From NCBI GenBank assembly GCA_963965975.1, contig OZ014418.1, forward strand, positions 1,826,275-1,890,274: a stretch of DNA of 64,000 nt, in the 5' to 3' direction. This document shows, piece by piece, positions 54,597 to 64,000 of this stretch. The DNA is from Xestospongia bergquistia (taxonomy: Eukaryota; Porifera; Demospongiae; Haplosclerida; Petrosiidae). The notes beneath the pieces were generated by a model that saw only the letters and a program-made list of their open reading frames with translations, did not search any database and had not been told where the DNA came from. The position numbers and the translations under genes are program-made. The first letter of the stretch is position 1. Each line of letters begins with the position of its first letter.

Positions 54597-54765
54597 GAAG
54601 GTACCTTACTGTTTGGTTGCTAAGGTGAGTTGAAAGGTGTGGCTGACTGGGTGTGGCACCTGTCATTTCCTGCATGCTAAGTATCGTTCGATTTATAATT
54701 ACTCACTCAAAGTTCACAAACCAATTTGGAAAGACCAGTGACGGGTTGTAGTCCTTTCAAGAACC

Positions 54766-56043
54766 ATGGGAGGCCAAGTATCGAGAACTGACTTCGAATG
54801 GGTCTATACGCAACAGCCACATGTTGCTAGAAGAAAAGTCATTATGGGTAAATTTTGTGTGTGATGACCTTTTATGTGACCTTTTTTAAATGTGTTTTAC
54901 AATCTTTTTGTAGAAAAATATCCAGAGATCAAGAAATTAATGGGCCCAGATCCTCACTTCAAATATATTGTCTCAGCCATGGTCATTTTTCAAATAGTTT
55001 CATGTTATTTTATAGCGCAACTTCCCTGGTATTGGATATTACTTCTAGCATACTGTTTAGGTGGTGTCATCAATCATTCCCTGACCTTAGCCATTCATGA
55101 TATCTCCCACAACGTTGTATTTGGCAACTTTTATCCACTTGCTAACAGACTCTTTGGCATATGGGCCAACCTTCCCATTGGTGTACCAATGTCAATATCG
55201 TTTAAGAAGTACCACGTGGAGCATCATCGATTTCTAGCTGTTGACAACTGGGATACAGATCTCCCAACTCAATGGGAAGGTGTGTTTTTCCGGAATATTC
55301 CTCTCAAGATTTTATGGCTTTTTCTACAGCCTATGTTTTATTCATTACGTCCTTTCTATGTTCGACCAAAGCCACCATCTAATTTAGAAATTCTCAATAC
55401 AGTTGTTCAAGTCATTTTCGATCTATTAATTTTATATTTCTGTGGATATAAAGGTGTATTATATTTCATTGGAGGCACAGTTATTAGCATGGGACTTCAT
55501 CCAATGGCAGCTCATTTTATTGCTGAGCATTACATGTTTGATCGAGGCTATGAGACTTACTCCTACTATGGTATATGGAATCTGTTGACATTCAATGTTG
55601 GGTACCATATGGAGCATCATGACTTCCCTTATATTCCAGGCTCACGACTACCAGAAGTGAAACGAATTGCTGCTGAATTTTACGATCCTCTACCTCAACA
55701 TACTTCGTGGTTAAAAGTTATTTGGGAGTTTCTCATGCACAAAGATAAAGGTCCTATGGGACGTGTCAAGAGAGATTACGAGGACACTTTTGGGAAGAGG
55801 AAAAGTCAAAATCCATGCTTAGAGATGGATACGCCTCATGTTTGGCCAATGAAGAAACACTTGTCCTTAGGAATTAAAGAGAAAGGCCGAGATATAGACT
55901 GGAAATTGACTAACAATTTAATTCCACAAAGGAATATCTCTAACCAGGAGGATGATATAATGTTTAAAAGAGATGATTCAGAAGATAATGATAGTGATAG
56001 TGGAATTAGTGACATAGAGGAAAAAAACAAGACCTCAGACTAA
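54766..56043 (+). CDS. Sphingolipid delta(4)-desaturase DEGS1-type, copy 1
   Basis: ER membrane desaturase that converts dihydroceramide to ceramide. Two exons, 54766-54847 and 54914-56043; 403 residues. The N-terminus [19 protein letters not shown] matches the DES1 lipid_DES signature and offers an N-myristoylation glycine. Di-iron histidine boxes: HDISH at about 89-93, HVEHH near 128 and HMEHH near 259 (HNEHH in human). Hydrophobic segments include [20 protein letters not shown]. The C-terminal tail after about residue 320 is longer than in vertebrates and ends in an acidic Ser-rich stretch ([16 protein letters not shown]). It is a tandem duplicate of the following gene; the 3' halves are far more alike than the 5' halves. 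The ATG is 169 bp from the FBXW gene on the other strand. Confidence 0.95.
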
Positions 56044-56183
56044 GCTTTAAGAAACTATAAGTTAATTTATTATTTTTACAATCAAGAGTATATTATACTT
56101 TGTAGTCTGATCATTCAATGTGGTCATTATGACATAAATCTAAAAAATCAAATTTATAATTTTAACCTTTCTTTCTCTGGTAA

Positions 56184-56605
56184 TACAGTTGTCCCTCTTT
56201 TGAGAGACCACCCTCATATCCAACAAAAGTGGTCTCCCAAAAGAGGTGGGCAGGGTAATGGGTTGGATCAATTTGTATGTACATGTATTTAAAAAAGCAT
56301 TAAGTACTGAAGAATTGTTATTAATTAATGTAGTCAGAGACATCTCTGGTTGGTAGTTCTACTTTAGTTAACTACAGCTGCAAGTCACATGATAATACAG
56401 CTGCAATTATGTGCTTGCATTTAATTTTACATGCAATTTACACTTCTAATGGTCTTAAAAATGCACAATGTTAGTGGTCTCTGGGCTCACAAAAGAGGTG
56501 ACTAGAGGTGGTTTTGTATTACAATGCATTGGTACACGCAAATTGTGGTCTCTCAAAAGAGGTGGTCTTTCACGGGAGTGGTCTCTCAAAAGAGGGACTA
56601 CTGTA
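56184..56605. mobile_element. pogo/Tigger-like MITE
   Basis: Ends TACAGTTGTCCCTCTTTTGA and, inverted, TCAAAAGAGGGACTACTGTA, extended by GAGACCAC/GTGGTCTC. Terminal TA is consistent with a TA target duplication. Internal copies of GGTCTC(T/C)CAAAAGAGGTGG suggest nested or rearranged ends. It lies between the two desaturase genes. Confidence 0.8.
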
Positions 56606-57140
56606 TTAAGATACATGAAGTTGGCACGTGTATGGAACATGCTATGAATATCAAATTTTTGAGCTATGAATAATATTATTGACTATCTAATTATAGAGTT
56701 GAATAAAATATTAATATTAATATAATTATTAATAATTTCGTGTAAAGATAACTCTCAAGTTAATTTGTAGGATGATGTTAGGTTGTTATAAAATTTGTTA
56801 CTGATCTAGCATTAGTGGTTAAATCTTCAGATTAACATGTTTCTTAAACCAAGTGATGGTTTCAAATATATTATATCAGCAAGTTCTAGATGTAACCATA
56901 GTAATCCCTGACCATTTTAAAACAGTAACATATGACTTACAATTCTATTTATAGTAACAATAGTTCCAATATCAATCTAGGGAATACTTCAATACATTAT
57001 TTCTTATGTAGGTGTTAGAATGCGCACAGGATTAGAGGCGGGGCTGACTATGAATGAATTCACTTAATAAAACAACTTGCTATAAATATGGAAGTAGCGT
57101 CACTCAGAAGAGCTAAGTGTAGTCAGTGCAGAGTCACACT

Positions 57141-58354
57141 ATGGGAGGCCAGGTTTCTAGAAACGAGTTTGAATGGGTTTATACTCAACAGCCACATGTT
57201 GCTAGGAGGAAAATTATTTTAGGTAAACTAACTGATTACAATAGTTGATGGTAAGTGAGATTTTTGCACATTCTGCAGAAAAATATCCTGAAATCAAGAA
57301 ACTAATGGGACCTGATCCTCATTTGAAATACACAGCCTCAGCCATGGTAATTTTTCAAATTATTTCATGCTATTTTATTGCTCAACTTCCTTGGACATGG
57401 ATCATATTGTTAGCATATTGTTTAGGTGGTGTTATTAACCACTCGCTGTCTTTGGCAATCCATGAAACTGCTCACAACTTGGCCTTTGGCAACTTGCATC
57501 CACTTGCTAACAGACTCTTTGGTATGTGGGCTAATCTTCCCATTGGAGTACCAATGTCCATATCATTTAAAAAGTACCATCTTGAACATCATCGATTTAT
57601 GGGAGCTGATTACTGGGACACAGACCTTCCAACAAAATTTGAAGGATTGTTTTTTCGTAATATACCACTCAAAATTTTATGGATGTTCTTGCAGCCACTT
57701 TTTTATTCACTCCGTCCTTTTTGTGTTCGACCAAAACCTCCAACGAAACTGGAAATACTAAATGTTGTGATTCAATTGACATTTGATTTATTAATTGCAT
57801 ATTTCTTTGGAATTAAAGGTCTTGTTTATTTTCTGTCAGGCACTCTTTTAAGCATGGGACTTCATCCAATGGCAGCTCACTTTGTAGCCGAGCATTACAT
57901 GTTTGATCGAGGCTATGAGACTTACTCCTACTATGGTATATGGAATCTGTTGACATTCAATGTTGGATACCATATGGAGCATCATGACTTCCCTTATATT
58001 CCAGGTTCACGACTACCAGAAGTGAAACGAATTGCTGCTGAATTTTATGATCCTCTACCTCAACATACATCATGGGTAAAAGTTATTTGGGAGTTTCTCA
58101 TGCATAAAGATAAAGGTCCTATGGTACGTGTCAAGAGAGATTACGAGAACACTTTTGGGAAGAGAAAAAGTCAAAATCCTTATTTAAAAATAGATACGCC
58201 TCAAATCTGGCCAATGAAAAAAACTTTGCCATTTGGATTTGAACAGAAAGGTCGAGACATAGACTGGAGGATAGCTCAAGAGGACAACTCTTTAGTTAAT
58301 AACCATAATGCACAAGTTGAAGACTGTGATTCTGATAGTGGATTTAGTGATTAA
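57141..58354 (+). CDS. Sphingolipid delta(4)-desaturase DEGS1-type, copy 2
   Basis: Second desaturase with the same two-exon structure: 57141-57222 and 57279-58354; 385 residues. The first exon is again exactly 82 nt and encodes [19 protein letters not shown]. Histidine boxes are HETAH, HLEHH and HMEHH; box 1 is closer to human HEIAH than the HDISH of copy 1. Residues [17 protein letters not shown] and [16 protein letters not shown] are identical between the copies, and their DNA is nearly so. The C-terminal tail is shorter but keeps a DSDSGFSD end. Both copies retain all catalytic histidines, so both are probably active; different chain or hydroxylation preferences are possible but not shown. 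Confidence 0.95.
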
Positions 58355-58604
58355 TGTTGATAGGTAAAGATACAAGTAACAGGTAAGGGAATACTATCAA
58401 TGTTTACAACAAAAATAGAAAGTTTTTAATTACACTCGACTTTGTTATGCCATCTAGTTTTCAATGTTTTGACCATAACAAGTAGAATGCGTACATTAAC
58501 ATAAGAAATTTTATTTTCATAATTATTGACAAAAGTTGTTTTAAATACTGACACAGTAATGATAACAATAAAAACAGATTCACAGAATTTATGAATGAAT
58601 GTGT

Positions 58605-61561
58605 TTATTTCATTGCAAATGATATTCCACATGAACACCCTAACTCTATATTAGGATTGTCAGTAATTCGAAAAGTTGATCTGATAAGTTCTTGGTGATA
58701 ATCAATGGTAGAACCATCGAGGAAGCTTAGCGACAGTTCATCAATCACCACCTTAGCTCCATCTCTCTCAAATACTCTAGGAATACACAAAGATATATAC
58801 ATTAAATAAAGATTAAAACAAGTGCTTGTGCACATATCAACAGTTTATGCCAAGTTGTCAACTACATCTTCTTTCCCAATGCTCAAAAGCAAATTGTGTT
58901 ATCACTAATATACTCATTAGCTTTCTATTAGTTAAAATCACTGAAACACCTTTGCAATAATAATATATATAGCACTAATTTAAACATGCTCCATACCAAA
59001 TATGGTCATTGTGTTCAATTGTGATGATATAAACAAGCTCTACTGTTATGAATTGTCTTTTAAAGAAATAATCACAGCTAATGGATTAATGTTGACTTAC
59101 TATGTTATTTAAAGTCATAAAAGCATATTAGCTTATAAGGACATAGAGAAATTAAGTACTACACTATAAACAGATGACTAATGGAGTGAAATGTTTTAAT
59201 GGTATCCAATGATATTTGATGTAGTGACAACGAATACCCAATAGAGATGTCTACTAGTCTAGGAAGTATTTGTCAAAGGGTCTTGTTTGAGTAAGATAAC
59301 ACAGGGGGAACTAGAAACTATAAAAAACCATTGCAAAACTATATCTAATGCTTTCACAATTAATAGAAGTATAACTGTACTTTAACAATGGTTGAGTCAC
59401 TCCGATGACAAGCATAGACTACTAAAACCCAACTAATAATTGTTTAAGTTGAAATCACAAAGTGTGTCTTTCACAACAGTTACACTGTAAAAATTAATAT
59501 GTCATTTTAACAACTAATTTGTAGTTTACATGGATGGATTACTATGGAATATAGAATTCTTGAGAATTGCTCACTATGTAATTTGTTGGTATGTTGTATT
59601 GGTACATAACAACAAATTATAGGGTACAATGAGTAATTCACATAAATTCTAGTAATCCAATTGTTGTAAAGTAATTGTTAAAATGACATATTAATTTTTA
59701 CAGTGTATATGTTACAGTAGATTGTGTATATAGGGATTTTGCGAAATCTCTGAAACTTTCAGGAAGTTTATGAAATCACTTTTCCACTTAGGGACTTCAG
59801 ATTAGGGTTTAATTAAGTCCGTAAGTGAAAAAGTGATTTCACAAACTCCCTGAAAGTTTCAGGATTTCGCAAAATCCCTATATACACATAACTACAAAGC
59901 TTAAAAAACAGACATCACAGAAAGAAGAAAGTTGTACCACTCTTTGGTACAATAACCAACTCACTTACGCATGAAAGACAGTGTACTACTAAAGGAATGG
60001 TTGATATCATTAAACAACAAATAAGTTCCTACTATTCACATGTGAACATTACTACCCGTATTCCAAGTTCTAGAATCTGATTGGTCAACTGAAATTCAAA
60101 TAAATTTGATTTATCCTAATCACTCTCTTGTCTTAGGTCAGTTTAGTTCACTTGACTAAATATTTATAAGTACCTTAGAACCATTAATACTATAAATACA
60201 TTATAGAACATCTCACCTGTCATCAGTATTAATAGTTGTGTCCAACATGAACTTGTATTGAAAACCAGAACAACCACCTCCTTCAACAGTTACTCTGAGC
60301 ATAGTGTCTGGTGTGTCAACCACTGAATGCAATTGCTAAAAAGTACATGAACAATATGATGACTTGTGTTTAGTAAGTTATAATTCTACATGAGACATTA
60401 ATTAGAATTATATTGTGTACAACTATAGGTAATCATCATTGTTCTTATACTACATCCAAACCACACCCTTAAAACCATTAAAGTGTAGATATAATTGTTA
60501 TGTTAAAGTATTACATCAATATACTGTATAGCGGTTTTTTTTCATGGGAAAAAATTTTCTTGGATGTCAAAAATTTGGTTGGTTCGTGTAAAAATATCGT
60601 GGTCGAGCGATCGTGTCTAAACCACACCCCCTTATACACGTGGTGTACAAATGGCGTACACCACGTGTACAGCAGCTCTCTTTCCGATCATAGACTTCTG
60701 TTCAGAAGTGTACTTTGCATATTAATTGGCCTCTCTTTTTGTTGTTCTGTGACTCTATAACAGAGTGAACTTCCAAGTTGGCAGCTGTAATCGAAGTTGA
60801 TGGTACATATTGTGCTAAAGGGCCATGAGGATTGGGTAGGTTGTTCTTTTCCCTCTTGAAGTATCGAAATAAGGCCATACTGAATCTAAGACTCGCTGAT
60901 CAACAACGTGATAATGTGCGTGCAACCACATGTACGTATTAATGGGCGTGACACTTTGCACCTAATTAACTTTCGTAGTTTGTTTCTCAACCACGAAAAC
61001 CATGAAAATTTTACTCCCCCCCCCCCCCCCTCCCCGAAAAAACCCACTATACTGTATCTTATATTACATAACAGATTACATCACCATAGCCACAGTCCAT
61101 GTGTCATTTGTAGTGGGTATCTAATATCATGGATATATATACATCGTCCTATTATTGTTTATCTTGTCAAACCAGTTAATTACTTTAAATGATATAGTGA
61201 ATGGTTAATGGTGCATCCCCCATGCTGTAAAATGATACCAACTATTTAATTAATTGAGATAATTTGTATTAATTATATTAATCAAATTACAGTATACCTT
61301 TACACAGCTGTCTGATAACGTGAGTCCTGATAATCGTTTCTCAGTCTCTTCTTGATTACAAAGAGTTTTATTAGCATGGCTGACTTCCTCACTAATAGAA
61401 CTAAAACCTCGACACCAAGACAGTTTACGGCTCCATGTAGTACCTATTGTCTCTACAGTGCTACTACGTAGTTCTTGCACTCTAGAGTTCGTTACAGTCG
61501 ATGTTCTGACGGCTCCAGAGAACCTGAGGAAAGACAATAGACTTCTCCTAATAGACGCCAT
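58605..61561 (-). CDS. ISCA2: ISCA2, mitochondrial A-type iron-sulfur cluster assembly protein
   Basis: Late-acting carrier for [4Fe-4S] cluster maturation in mitochondria. Exons: 61298-61561, 60217-60335 and 58605-58776; 555 nt, 184 residues. The N-terminal 60 residues are Arg/Ser-rich without acidic clusters ([16 protein letters not shown]), a typical mitochondrial presequence. The domain begins [11 protein letters not shown] and carries the three cluster-binding cysteines: Cys110 in [15 protein letters not shown] and Cys175/Cys177 in [20 protein letters not shown]-type [10 protein letters not shown] and NP at the usual positions favour ISCA2 over ISCA1. Introns of 962 and 1440 bp contain at least three inverted-repeat elements. 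It is convergent with desaturase copy 2. Confidence 0.95.
59483..59705. mobile_element. Tc1/mariner-type MITE with perfect 31-bp TIRs
   Basis: Ends CACTGTAAAAATTAATATGT then CATTTTAACAA are exactly mirrored at the right end. TA target duplications are at 59481-59482 and 59706-59707. The 223-bp element lies in ISCA2 intron 2. Perfect TIRs imply a recent insertion. Confidence 0.9.
59724..59887. mobile_element. Fold-back (palindromic) element
   Basis: Nearly complete 164-bp palindrome: GTGTATATAGGGATTTTGCG at the left is mirrored by CGCAAAATCCCTATATACAC at the right, with AAGTGATTTCA/TGAAATCACTT arms inside. It lies 17 bp from the preceding MITE. Confidence 0.85.
60521..61057. mobile_element. 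Probable MITE spanning ISCA2 intron 1
   Basis: Left end ATACTGTATAGCGGTTTTTT and right end AAAAAACCCACTATACTGTAT are imperfect inverted repeats; CATGGGAAAAAATTTTC also recurs inverted. It contains a C15 run near 61016-61030 and an internal palindrome around GTGTACAAATGGCGTACAC. Confidence 0.55.
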
Positions 61562-63180
61562 TTTATCTGAGGGTTAAATTAATGTTAATTTATGAAGTGG
61601 GAGTGGCTTAAATGGGCAGAGGTTGGCAGCGACTACATAATTAAATTAAACATTGTTTATCAAATCCTGCATTATAACATTGATATGAAATACTTTGTTA
61701 TTTAATTTACTTTTAAGAAATATGAATCTAGACACGTTGCAAGAAATTTTATGCACCACATATTTACAAATTAGTACGTGTGGTGCCAGATTAGTAGGTG
61801 ATTACATTTTTATGGTCTACAATTAAATTAATTAAGACTTTTAGGGCTTAATATAGACAGTAGAAGACTACAAATCAACAGTGTTGAACAGTGTTGTAAG
61901 AATTCATCACTCTCTTCTTAACAACAAGGAGAAAGTATTATAAGAGTTGCGGCAGTTGACAAAAATACCTGGGGTAAGTTTACTATACAAGTTGTCTATA
62001 CTAATTACTATTATAATGTACTTTGTATAGGATTATACAAAATTACAAGCTCTGGTTTTAAACTGAACTTATAATCAGTAAGTAAACTTATAGTATGAAT
62101 TGTACAACTATTCTTCTATTCATGTTCATTAATATCATATCCAATGACTCACAATTTCACATCATCCTTACATTCATTCATTGAATCCATCCATACATGT
62201 CTATATCAACCCATCCTTCTGTCTATACATCAATTCATATATACCTATTAACCTGAATATATATGTATATAGACACACAATTAGCAGTTGTCTATGTTAT
62301 GATGACCTGGTTTAATGTATTAGTAAAAAACTAAATATCTCACTCAAAATTAATCAAAATCTTTCAATATTATGCAAATTTTTGCTATGATAACCAGAAG
62401 CATATTCTAAAAATGAACTAAATGTAGGGATGATTAATGTCAATCCATTACAAAGCTAAGAAAAAGATGATATTTATAGAAGATGTTACTTCATTCCTAC
62501 ACAATAACACAATAAGCAGTCAAAAGGATGTCAATTGCCTATTACCATGATCTAAAAATGCTAACATTATGTGTGGTAGCTATAAGGTTACTATATTTGC
62601 CTGTGCTAGTTATATTAAGATGATGTAACTTCCATCACTGCCAAACTTTGTAATAGATTGATGATAACCATCTTTACATTTCAATTTTTAGAACTTTTTT
62701 TACTTGTAGATATTTTAATCCATTAGTCCACAATCTATCCTTGTATCAATCTATCCTTTTATACTTACATTAGTTACACAATCTTCCATTTACACTTTAA
62801 CTATCCCATCTATTGATATTTTCCATTATACTTTCTATTTACTCACTTATATATATCCATCTATCTATTGTCCATGCGATGTCTCCTTGGTTATCCATAT
62901 TTACCATCTAATCTTACTATAATATAATTATGTTGATTACATAGTTGCATATGTCTAATTAATGCAGCTGTTCATTTTCAATTTCCTTATTCATTTCCTT
63001 ATAAATATATTACTAATATGGTAATTGAATTGGTAATAGTTACTTGGAATTGATGTGTTGTCATAAATTATGTCAACATTTTATATGTCATATATACTGT
63101 TTCCTCATTCTCACTTATAGTTCTATAGCTTCTGTTACCACTCATTAAAGACTATAATGCTTTCAATATCAACGCTTTAA
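61562..63180. other. Intergenic region upstream of the last gene
   Basis: About 1.6 kb with no recognised coding exon. A stretch ending CCTGG|GGTAAGTT near 61973 looks like a 5' splice site and could close an untranslated first exon of the gene starting at 63748; this is weak. Confidence 0.4.
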
Positions 63181-63624
63181 AATCAGATTTCTCTTTCTCT
63201 CATCAAAACATCTTTTAATAAAGGATATTTTATTGAATGGAATGTTAGCAAAAATCATACCAAGCAAGACTATACTATAGATTACAGTACTGGACAATAT
63301 AGTTTACATAATAACCAATCATTCAGCTAGTGAATGAGCTATAAAGGCTTTTTCTATTATGACAGTAGAAATAACTGTACTATGAGTTATGGCGCATTGA
63401 CATGTGATGAGTATACTAATATTTCACTCAGTCATTATTTTCTAGCCATATCTACAATAATATTCAGAACATGCAATAGTTTTGTTTGCAATGCTTTTGT
63501 TCCTGATGGCTCTTGGTCTATTTCTATGAAAACATCACCCTGGCACTATTTTGGGCCTAATTATATAAATGGTTGCCAAGTTGGTTGTAATATGCTGTCA
63601 AATGAGATATTTAGTGTTTTCTAA
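63181..63624 (+). pseudogene. Broken extracellular-type reading frame (two adjacent in-frame stops)
   Basis: One frame stays open from 63181 to the TAG-TGA pair at 63328-63333 and again from ATG 63334 to 63624. Upstream residues include GYFIEWNVSKNHTKQDYTID; downstream are FFYYDSRNNCTMSYGALTCD, TCNSFVCNAF and NGCQVGCNM. It has many Cys and N-glycosylation sequons, like a secreted or receptor ectodomain, but no domain is recognised. It could be a decayed copy of a gene related to its downstream neighbour, or chance. Confidence is low. Confidence 0.3.
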
Positions 63625-63747
63625 TTAACATAGTCATTTTGATGGACACACTTGAGCATTTCAGACCATCCCTATATTGATGCTGTCTACCATGTATGCT
63701 TGATAATTCTTTTATGTCCTTGATCCTACAGGAGACAAGACTAAAGT

Positions 63748-64000
63748 ATGCGTTTTATAAGCATTCTTTTATTTGGTCTATGTCTCTTTGCTTATTATCC
63801 ACTCTGTGGAGCTCAATCTGTGGAAGAAGAAGGGTGTCCATCATTTGTCACCATACCTGAACTATCTTCTTTACTTGGAAATTTTTTTCGTCCTGATGAT
63901 GGACCTCAACCAAATATAATAATAGGAGAACACTACATCAACTGTCTATCTGTAGGCAGTATTCTAGGTTACATTCGTCAAGCAACTTACACAGTTCTCT
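63748..64000 (+). CDS. Secreted or membrane protein, N-terminus only (partial)
   Basis: Open from ATG 63748 to the window end, 84 codons. Residues 1-22 (MRFISILLFGLCLFAYYPLC) form a strong signal peptide with likely cleavage after CGA. Mature residues begin QSVEEEGCPSFVTIPELSSL and continue to IIIGEHYINCLSVGS and YIRQATYTVL, which read like a beta-sandwich strand pair of an adhesion or receptor ectodomain. A CCTACAG|GAG acceptor-like site lies 17 bp upstream of the ATG, suggesting a spliced 5' UTR. No family can be named from this fragment. Confidence 0.7.
   Translation, partial: MRFISILLFGLCLFAYYPLCGAQSVEEEGCPSFVTIPELSSLLGNFFRPDDGPQPNIIIGEHYINCLSVGSILGYIRQATYTVL

Overview
The window looks like animal nuclear DNA from an early-branching metazoan, most likely a demosponge. 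It is AT-rich and gene-dense, with mostly short introns bounded by GT/AG. The genes are clear orthologues of metazoan or eukaryotic families: kinesin-3, METTL4, PNO1, KAT5/TIP60, TOGARAM1, selenoprotein W, ADAT3, MTARC, an F-box/WD protein, sphingolipid desaturase and ISCA2. The sponge assignment is inferred from gene content and architecture, not proven. I traced splice sites by eye. For nearly every multi-exon gene the exon phases add up to one uninterrupted frame, apart from the two deliberate UGA codons in the selenoproteins.

Layout. 0-12.3 kb: the motor-domain end of a kinesin-3 gene running off the left edge (-), an intronless secreted GH38/DUF5054-like hydrolase (-), METTL4 (-), and a TATA-driven single-exon PH-like gene (+). 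13-30.8 kb: PNO1 (-), whose last two introns are 6.6 and 9.6 kb and are filled with minisatellites and at least one MITE. 30.8-44.2 kb: KAT5 (+), an ACOT8-like thioesterase (-), an unrecognised disordered/coiled-coil gene (+) and TOGARAM1 (+). 45-47.2 kb: two divergent selenoprotein W genes, each with an in-frame UGA and a 3' SECIS hairpin. 47.4-54.6 kb: ADAT3 (-) with a tRNA-Glu(TTC) gene inside one intron, MTARC (+), and an FBXW10-like F-box/WD gene (-). 54.8-58.4 kb: two tandem DEGS-type desaturases (+). 58.6-61.6 kb: ISCA2 (-), with several MITEs in its introns. 61.6-64 kb: a broken reading frame and the first codons of a secreted protein (+).

From 30.7 kb to 61.6 kb the genes alternate almost strictly head-to-head and tail-to-tail. 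ATG-to-ATG gaps are only 47-280 bp (PNO1/KAT5, ACOT8/unknown, SELENOW/SELENOW, ADAT3/MTARC, FBXW/DEGS), so shared bidirectional promoters are likely. The genes do not form one pathway. Themes are RNA and ribosome maintenance (METTL4, PNO1, ADAT3, tRNA-Glu), redox and metal cofactor proteins (SELENOW pair, MTARC, ISCA2), lipid metabolism (ACOT8, DEGS pair) and cytoskeleton/cilia (kinesin-3, TOGARAM1). The most notable items are the paired selenoprotein genes with matching SECIS elements, a minisatellite in TOGARAM1 grown out of an exon-intron junction, the tRNA inside a tRNA-editing enzyme gene, and probable gene conversion between the desaturases.
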